DNA from: Borrelia maritima
Lineage (GTDB): Bacteria; Spirochaetota; Spirochaetia; Borreliales; Borreliaceae
Reading direction: 5' to 3'
DNA: 64,000 nucleotides
Assembly: GCF_008931845.1 (NCBI RefSeq)
Contig: NZ_CP044535.1
Location: forward strand, 1 to 64,000
The notes under the pieces are model-generated. The model was not told where the DNA came from, did not search any database, and saw only the letters and a program-made list of their open reading frames with translations. A program made the position numbers and the translations under genes. Positions 58,469 to 64,000 of the stretch are shown piece after piece. Position 1 is the stretch's first letter. The number at the start of each line of letters is the position of its first letter.

Positions 58469-59416
58469 CTAATATACTCCCCCTATTGAAGAAAACACTT
58501 GGCCTATTAGATGTCTACTTCCATTATAAAAAGATTTAAAATCTAAAACCTTTCTCCCAGGTCTTTGAACTTCTAATAACAAAAGAATACCTTCCCCGGC
58601 ATTTACAAATAATCCTCTTTCGGGATCAAAATCAATAATTTCTCCCACTTTTTTCTTTTTATATAAATCTATTTCCAAAGAATCAGCACGATGAAAAATA
58701 ATCTCACCAAAATCAAGCTTAGCTCTTACAAGTGGCCAAGGATTGCATGCATTAATTCTATTTTTAATCTCAAATGCACTTAAATTAAAATCTATAAATC
58801 CCAATTCTTTTTTTAAAAAAGAACAAAAAGTAACGTCACTTGATTTTTGAGGAATTCCTGAAAAACCTTTGCTAATTTTTTCTAAAGCTTCTAAGACAAG
58901 GCTTGGGCTAAGGCTCGAAACAAGCTTTGAAATATCATAACTTGTATCATAAGATCTTATCTTAAAACTTTTTTGCACTAAAATATTGCCGCTATCCATT
59001 TCTAAAGCCATACTCTGAATAGTAATACCGCTAACGCAATCACCATTTAAAATTGCAGATTGAATCGGAGAAACACCCCTATATTTGGGCAAAAGAGAAG
59101 GATGAACATTAATACATCCCTTTGGAAAAATATCTAAAAATTCTTTTTTAAAGATCTTGCCATAAGAAAAAACTAGCATTAAATCTGGATTCAAGCCTCT
59201 AATTAAATTTAATGTATTGTCATCAAGAATTAAGGGATCAAAAACTTTAATACCCCTAGCAACGGCCTCCATCTTTATTGCATTTTGGCTTAATTTTTGT
59301 CCTCTGCCTTTAGGTTTATCGGGCAATGTTAAAACTCCCACAACTTCATAATGCCTTACAATCTCTTTAAAAACTTCTAAAGCAATAGAAGAAGAGCTCA
59401 CAAAAAATATTTTCAT
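58469..59416 (-). CDS. fmt: Methionyl-tRNA formyltransferase
   Basis: Formylates initiator Met-tRNA using 10-formyl-THF. H-P-S-L-L-P-K-Y-R-G is the catalytic segment with N-V preceding it and I-Q-S-A-I-L-N-G-D following. The C-terminal OB-like domain is present; 315 aa. It overlaps def by 4 nt, the usual pairing. FolD in this window supplies its cofactor. Confidence 0.96.
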   Translation of the reverse strand: MKIFFVSSSSIALEVFKEIVRHYEVVGVLTLPDKPKGRGQKLSQNAIKMEAVARGIKVFDPLILDDNTLNLIRGLNPDLMLVFSYGKIFKKEFLDIFPKGCINVHPSLLPKYRGVSPIQSAILNGDCVSGITIQSMALEMDSGNILVQKSFKIRSYDTSYDISKLVSSLSPSLVLEALEKISKGFSGIPQKSSDVTFCSFLKKELGFIDFNLSAFEIKNRINACNPWPLVRAKLDFGEIIFHRADSLEIDLYKKKKVGEIIDFDPERGLFVNAGEGILLLLEVQRPGRKVLDFKSFYNGSRHLIGQVFSSIGGVY

Positions 59417-59910
59417 TTTCCCTTAAAACCTCTTTCTCTCATATAAGGCTTTAATAATTTATTTCTTAGCCTTTCTTCGTAATAATCAATAAAAAGAACT
59501 CCATTTAAATGGTCCATTTCATGCTGAATAATTCTTGCCAAAAAATCAGAATTTTCTATAGTAAGAGATTTTCCATTCTCATCATAAAAATTTATCATAA
59601 TAGCCTTGGGCCTCATTAAATCATAATAAACTCCGGGTATACTCAAGCACCCTTCTTTGTAAGAATTAAGTTCATAAGAAGTCTCTGTAATTAAAGGATT
59701 GATAAAAACCAAAGGTTTTACCATTTTATTCTCTCTAACTACAAAAAGTGAAAGATCAAGACCTACCTGAGGAGCAGCAAGCCCAACTCCACCGCTAATA
59801 TCCATCAATTCTATCATCTTTTTAGCATAATCTCTAATCTTATTATCAATATTATCAATTTGTTTTGTCTTAACACGAAGCAAATCATTAGGATAAAATA
59901 CCATTTCCAT
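59413..59910 (-). CDS. def: Peptide deformylase
   Basis: Removes the formyl group from nascent proteins. Motifs G-V-G-L-A-A-P-Q-V-G, E-G-C-L-S-I-P-G and Q-H-E-M-D-H-L-N-G provide the Cys and two His metal ligands and catalytic Glu. 165 aa. Coupled to fmt by an ATGA overlap. Confidence 0.97.
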   Translation of the reverse strand: MEMVFYPNDLLRVKTKQIDNIDNKIRDYAKKMIELMDISGGVGLAAPQVGLDLSLFVVRENKMVKPLVFINPLITETSYELNSYKEGCLSIPGVYYDLMRPKAIMINFYDENGKSLTIENSDFLARIIQHEMDHLNGVLFIDYYEERLRNKLLKPYMRERGFKGK

Positions 59911-59946
59911 AAAAGCTCAACCCCCCTTTAAAACTAAAAAAGAAAC

Positions 59947-60633
59947 TTATTTTATTTTTCCAAAAAGCTTCCACTCCTCATTTCCCAATAATGAAAAATA
60001 AATATTGCCAATTCTGGATTTAGGAATAGCATAAAGCTTATTTTCATCAATATCTTTAAAAACTAAAAATTCTTTAAGATCTGTATCAAAAAGAACAAGC
60101 TTTCTGTCTTTGCCGTCAAACTTTAGTCGCCAATCACCTTTTAATGTTTTATAAAAAAAGGTCTTCCCATCAACAGTATTAATTTCATAATTTTTTTGTT
60201 TTTTTAAAACACTTGTTGATTTTATAGCCCCCATAACATAGCTTAAAAAATCCTTATCGAATTGAATACTGCTTAAAACAGGCCCCACATAAGCTGCCTT
60301 TATTTGCTCATTATTAGGATCAATAAAAAAAATAGTTGGGCTTTTTTGTAGATTAATTTTATTAAAAATTTCATTATTTTTATCAATAACTAAAAAAACA
60401 TTTTTTTTAGTTATTGTGCGAACAACTTCATCACTTCTAAAAGAATTTAAAAAATCTTTTATTAAATTCTCTTTAATATCTCTGCCAACTAAAATTAAAA
60501 CATTTTTACCCAATTTTTGAGCTTTTTTAATTGCAATTTCATAAGAACTCTCAAAAACAATATCTTCTGATAAAGAAAACAAGCTTGAAAATCCTTGATT
60601 TAAAATCATTGAAAATGCAATTATAAATCTCAT
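59947..60633 (-). CDS. Exported thioredoxin-fold protein without cysteines
   Basis: A 228-residue protein with a signal peptide-like N-terminus (residues 1-20) and a thioredoxin-like domain (about 28-130): K-K-A-Q-K-L-G-K-N-V-L-I-L-V resembles DUF255/thioredoxin_7 starts, and S-P-T-I-F-F-I-D matches the cis-Pro loop. Where CxxC is expected, the sequence reads G-R-D-I-K-E-N; the protein has no cysteine at all. The C-terminal 90 residues are beta-rich and unfamiliar. Overlaps pepP by 4 nt. Not a redox enzyme; perhaps a chaperone or binding protein. Confidence 0.7.
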   Translation of the reverse strand: MRFIIAFSMILNQGFSSLFSLSEDIVFESSYEIAIKKAQKLGKNVLILVGRDIKENLIKDFLNSFRSDEVVRTITKKNVFLVIDKNNEIFNKINLQKSPTIFFIDPNNEQIKAAYVGPVLSSIQFDKDFLSYVMGAIKSTSVLKKQKNYEINTVDGKTFFYKTLKGDWRLKFDGKDRKLVLFDTDLKEFLVFKDIDENKLYAIPKSRIGNIYFSLLGNEEWKLFGKIK

Positions 60634-62408
60634 ATTTTACTTGTTAACTTTGCTAAAAATTCTAACTCCCCTTCACCATCAAAATGCTCTTTTAAAGTTG
60701 AAAATACAGATTCATGATAATTATTAATATAATTCAACTCATCTTCTGAAAGCATTTCTTTTACTATTAATTCTTTTTCAAAAGGAACAAGAGTTAAATT
60801 CTCAAACTCCAAAAAAACTCCAAAGTCATTTGCAAAAGCTTGCTTTACAAAAACTAAATTTTCAATCCTTATTCCATGACTAAGCCTTCGATAAAGACCA
60901 GGCTCAATTGAAACCACTTCAGATCCTTTAAAAGGATAACTAGAATTAGGACTAATAGAAACTGGAAGTTCATGAACATTAAGAAAAAATCCAACACCAT
61001 GACCAGTGCCATGAATAAAATTTAATTCATTTTTTAAAAGCGGCAATCTACAAATTCCATCAAGAAAAGCCCCTGAAGATCCATATGGGAATTTTAAAGA
61101 AGCAAGACTAATGAAAGCTTTAAGAACCAAAGTATAGTCACGCTTTTCTTCACTAGAAGCATCTCCTATTAGAAAAACTCTTGTAACATCTGTCGTACCA
61201 AGTCCAAAATACGAACCCCCAGAATCAATCAGAAGAAGACCTTTTGTATTTATTTTCTTACCTCTTTTAGGCTTATAATGTGGAAGAGCTCCATTTTCTT
61301 TAAAACCAACTATTGAGTCAAAACTAGAACTAAAAAAATTTTTATTCAATTTTCTAAACTGCAAAAGCATATCAGAAATATCTATTTCATCTAATTTAGC
61401 CAATTCGGCCATACTTAGACTTTTAAATTTATGTAAAAATTTAATCAAGCCAACAGCATCAATAATATGAGCTTCTTTAATCTTAAGAAGTTCATAATCC
61501 GTTTTTGATGCCTTAAGATCGCTTACAATACTCTCTCCCAAAATCACATTAGCCTCACCAAGAACCTTTAAAACCTTAACATTAGCATAAAATGAAACAA
61601 AGAATTTACCTTTATGCTTTATTTTCTCTAGAAAATAGTAAAAATCGCTGTAAGCCTCTATTTCAAAATTATCCATTTCAAGCGTTTCTTTAACGCTTGA
61701 ATCAAGTTTTTTTGTATCAATAAAAAGAACGTTTTTCTGATCCTTATTCCTAGATATTAAAAGAAACGAATAAAACAATGCGGATTCTTTAATATCCGAC
61801 CCTCTTAAATTCAATATCCAAGCAATCTCATCAAGAGCAGTAATAACATAAAAATCTGCCAAATTCTTTTCCAAACTTAAATGAATAGATTTGATCTTTT
61901 CAGCTCTTTTATTATTCCTCTCAGCATCAATCAATTCAAATATATGGCTAAGCTCAAGCTGGGGTCTAGATTCCCAAATTAAATCAATTAGATCTTGATT
62001 TAAAACACTAATATGTGTATTTTTACATTTCTCAGAAAACTCTTTATAAAACTTTATGCTAATCTCATCAGAGTAAATTCCAAGTTTTAATTCTTGTAAA
62101 TTTGAATTTATATATGTAAAAACATCGGGGGACCCTTTTACTCCAAGCTTTATTAATGCAACTTCAGTTCCCTTAAGTTCTTGATCAGCTTGTAAAAAAT
62201 ACCTGCCGTCTGTAAAAAGGACGGCTTTTGACAATGTTACAATTACCGTGCCCAAACTACCAGAAAAGCCTGTAATAAACTTACGAGTACTATACCTTTC
62301 ATGAGAATATTCACTAAAATGAGGATCATAACCTGCTACCAAATAAGCATCAATTCCATTTTTTCTCATATGCTCTCTAAGCAAAGCTAATCTTTTATTA
62401 ATACCCAA
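60630..62408 (-). CDS. pepP: Xaa-Pro aminopeptidase (M24 family)
   Basis: Cytosolic metallopeptidase of 592 residues releasing N-terminal residues before proline. Two creatinase-type N-terminal domains precede the pita-bread domain, whose five metal ligands are visible: Asp in L-L-I-D-S-G and T-T-D-V-T-R, His in G-T-G-H-G-V-G, Glu in I-E-P-G-L and I-E-N-L. The long form is typical of eukaryote-type and spirochaete PepP. Fits an organism living on host peptides. Confidence 0.93.
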   Translation of the reverse strand: MGINKRLALLREHMRKNGIDAYLVAGYDPHFSEYSHERYSTRKFITGFSGSLGTVIVTLSKAVLFTDGRYFLQADQELKGTEVALIKLGVKGSPDVFTYINSNLQELKLGIYSDEISIKFYKEFSEKCKNTHISVLNQDLIDLIWESRPQLELSHIFELIDAERNNKRAEKIKSIHLSLEKNLADFYVITALDEIAWILNLRGSDIKESALFYSFLLISRNKDQKNVLFIDTKKLDSSVKETLEMDNFEIEAYSDFYYFLEKIKHKGKFFVSFYANVKVLKVLGEANVILGESIVSDLKASKTDYELLKIKEAHIIDAVGLIKFLHKFKSLSMAELAKLDEIDISDMLLQFRKLNKNFFSSSFDSIVGFKENGALPHYKPKRGKKINTKGLLLIDSGGSYFGLGTTDVTRVFLIGDASSEEKRDYTLVLKAFISLASLKFPYGSSGAFLDGICRLPLLKNELNFIHGTGHGVGFFLNVHELPVSISPNSSYPFKGSEVVSIEPGLYRRLSHGIRIENLVFVKQAFANDFGVFLEFENLTLVPFEKELIVKEMLSEDELNYINNYHESVFSTLKEHFDGEGELEFLAKLTSKI

Positions 62409-62461
62409 AAAAATCCCCTTTACACAACCTTATTAACACTATTATAGCAAATAATTATTAA

Positions 62462-62490
62462 TTTAAAAAAAATTTTTTATTTGATATAAT
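62462..62490 (+). promoter_or_regulatory. Putative sigma-70 promoter of the HAD phosphatase gene
   Basis: TTTAAA (62462-62467) and a perfect TATAAT (62485-62490) are 17 nt apart, giving a leader of about 26 nt with AAAGGA before the ATG at 62523. Confidence 0.5.
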
Positions 62491-62522
62491 TTAGCTTGAA
62501 ATTAACTCCTAAAGGATAAAAT

Positions 62523-63404
62523 ATGAAAAATATTAAAGCGGTTGCCTCTGATCTTGATGGGACTCTCTTGCTATCAAAAAGCTATATTGGAGCATTTACA
62601 GAACTTGTAATTAAAAAATTAACAAAAGAAAAAAAGAAATTCATAATAGCAACAGGCAGAAGCAAAAATGAAATCATTCAAATTACAAAAAAAATAGATC
62701 AACTGCAAGTTTCATTTTTTATTACATTGAACGGTGCAAAAGTTTACAACCAAGAATGGAAATTAATAAAAAGTCATAATTTGTCTCCTGAAGTGGTAAA
62801 GAAGATTTTAAGCCTAAGAGAAAAGAAGTTTAGCTACATACCACATTTTTTACATAAAGCAGATCAATACGACGACCAATTAAATATTGACATTAAGACT
62901 AAAATCGCAATTGATGAATGCAAAAAATTAAAAAAAGAATCCAATATTTTCAGACATGGAATAGTTAGCCCAATCAATAAAATTCAAGAAATCAAAGACT
63001 TTAGCGAGCTTGAAAATTTTGAAAATGTTGCAAAAATAATATTGGCCGGTAGAGAAGAAAGTCTAATAGAATATGAAGCAATGATTTTAGAAAAATACAA
63101 AGGAGAAATAAATGCATACCTTTCTACTCCAAATTCACTAGAAATTGTAGATCATAAAGTATCCAAAGGGAATGCATTAAAAGAAGTTCTTAAAATTATT
63201 AATATTGATTTAAGCGAAACCATAGCTTTTGGCGATGGATTTAATGATACTGATATGCTAGAAAATGTAAAAAAGGGATTGCTAATGGGAAATGCAAATT
63301 ATAGATTAAAAGCAATGCTTCCTTACTTAGAAGTAATAGGAACAAATGATGAAGAAGCTGTTGCAAATTACATTAACGAGAATGTTTTAGAAGAACCTAT
63401 CTAG
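62523..63404 (+). CDS. Cof-type HAD-IIB phosphatase
   Basis: A 293-residue sugar-phosphatase-like protein. Motif I is A-S-D-L-D-G-T-L, motif II lies in I-A-T-G-R-S, and motif III/IV is K-G-N-A-L-K, then F-G-D-G-F-N-D-T-D-M-L, with a C2B cap in between. Substrates of the family include sugar phosphates, FMN and pyridoxal phosphate and cannot be chosen here. Nine nucleotides separate it from the aminopeptidase gene. Confidence 0.88.
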   Translation: MKNIKAVASDLDGTLLLSKSYIGAFTELVIKKLTKEKKKFIIATGRSKNEIIQITKKIDQLQVSFFITLNGAKVYNQEWKLIKSHNLSPEVVKKILSLREKKFSYIPHFLHKADQYDDQLNIDIKTKIAIDECKKLKKESNIFRHGIVSPINKIQEIKDFSELENFENVAKIILAGREESLIEYEAMILEKYKGEINAYLSTPNSLEIVDHKVSKGNALKEVLKIINIDLSETIAFGDGFNDTDMLENVKKGLLMGNANYRLKAMLPYLEVIGTNDEEAVANYINENVLEEPI

Positions 63405-63413
63405 GAGGAATAA

Positions 63414-64000
63414 ATGGAGAAAGATTTAATAATATATGCAGAACTTATAATTTTAAAAGGAATTAATTTACAAAAAAATCAATGTGTTCTAATTCAAGGC
63501 TCAATTGAAAATTACAACTTTTTAAAAATATTAGCAAAAAAAGCTTATGAATATGGAGCTAAATATGTCAAACTAAATATTAAAGACATTGATATTTTAA
63601 AATCAAGATTAGAATTCTCGCAAGAGAAAAACTTAGAATTCATTCCAAATGCCGAAAAAAGCTTTTTAAAAGAAATAGTTCAAGATAAATGGGCAAGAAT
63701 TAGCGTCGATGATACAGAAAATTTTGAAGAATTAAAAGAGAACATTGGTCAAAAAATGTCAATTTATCAAAAAGCTTTAAATCTAACAAGCAAAACCTTG
63801 TCACAAGCAATAATGAGTAACGAAATAGCATGGTGTGTTGTTTGTGCACCAGGTCCAAAATGGGCTTCCAAAGTTTTAAATAAAAAAGAAGGAAATGAAA
63901 CTTTAGAAGAATTTTTCAAAATACAAAAGAAAATATTGCTACTTGATGGAGAGAATACAATAAAAAATTGGGAATCCCATGGAGAAAAACTTAACAAAAG
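63414..64000 (+). CDS. M29 aminopeptidase (PepS/AmpS-like), cut by window end
   Basis: The first 195 codons of a longer gene. The ATG has a perfect Shine-Dalgarno (AGGAGG, 63403-63408). The N-terminal part begins M-E-K-D-L-I-I-Y-A-E-L-I-I-L-K-G-I-N-L, continues with V-L-I-Q-G-S-I-E and Y-G-A-K-Y-V-K-L, and has W-C-V-V-C-A-P-G-P-K-W-A-S-K-V, all features of thermophilic aminopeptidase M29 proteins. Catalytic metal ligands lie beyond the window. B31 calls BB_0069 aminopeptidase II. Confidence 0.85.
   Translation, partial: MEKDLIIYAELIILKGINLQKNQCVLIQGSIENYNFLKILAKKAYEYGAKYVKLNIKDIDILKSRLEFSQEKNLEFIPNAEKSFLKEIVQDKWARISVDDTENFEELKENIGQKMSIYQKALNLTSKTLSQAIMSNEIAWCVVCAPGPKWASKVLNKKEGNETLEEFFKIQKKILLLDGENTIKNWESHGEKLNK

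Overview
The window is AT-rich, densely packed bacterial DNA that I assign to the left end of the linear chromosome of a Lyme-group spirochaete (Borreliella / Borrelia burgdorferi sensu lato). The assignment rests on several points. The gene order (GH3 glucosaminidase, UDP-sugar pyrophosphorylase-like, phosphoglucomutase, trpS ... smpB, P13, parC-parE ... smc, rnhB, BpuR ... gap, pgk, tpi ... def, pepP) matches what I remember as BB_0001 to BB_0069 of strain B31. The porin P13 and the PUR-domain protein BpuR are Borrelia markers. The tmRNA tag decodes as AKNNNFTSSNLVMAA. A TAGTATA element of the kind found in Borrelia hairpin telomeres lies at bases 7-13. I cannot name the species, and locus tags are from memory.

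Layout. 1-7.3 kb: a telomere-proximal small exported protein, a GH3 hexosaminidase, a UDPGP-type pyrophosphorylase divergent from a phosphohexomutase, TrpRS and an AI-2E-type membrane protein. 8.4-14.7 kb: a plus-strand run cdaA-cdaR-acpS-DUF2225-truA-(UDG-fold relic)-priA, which joins c-di-AMP synthesis, lipid carrier activation, tRNA modification and replication restart. 14.7-25.6 kb: mostly minus strand, with uridine kinase, a membrane rhodanese lacking its cysteine, RluA-type pseudouridine synthase, PPi-phosphofructokinase, queA-ruvB-ruvA, yebC-folD, plus yitT and a beta-propeller dehydrogenase on the plus strand. 25.7-32 kb: an envelope cluster with a beta-barrel, a BAM-associated lipoprotein, two LepB-like proteins (one apparently catalytically dead), a PEGA protein, SmpB and P13. 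32-45 kb: topoisomerase IV, plsC, a lipoprotein, a parvulin-like foldase, cheR, phoU, two envelope proteins and a short SMC. 45-49 kb: rnhB, bpuR, tRNA-Gly(UCC), tmRNA, tandem queuosine-precursor-transporter paralogues and ung. 49-53 kb: the gap-pgk-tpiA-secG operon. 53-64 kb: TPR protein, tlyC-ybeY, trxA, rsmE, an orphan PASTA protein, def-fmt, a cysteine-free thioredoxin fold, pepP, a Cof-type HAD phosphatase and the start of an M29 aminopeptidase.

Genes work in tight operons, many with 1-20 nt overlaps. Most lie on the minus strand, pointing towards the telomere, which fits an origin in the middle of the chromosome and this being the left arm. I see no prophage, insertion sequence, CRISPR array or obvious genomic island, so this is conserved core chromosome. 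The points of interest are subtle: degenerate enzyme homologues (LepB, rhodanese, UDG, thioredoxin), an SMC without a recognisable hinge, a perfect 26-bp inverted repeat inside a coding sequence, predicted leaderless promoters, and a queuosine salvage set.
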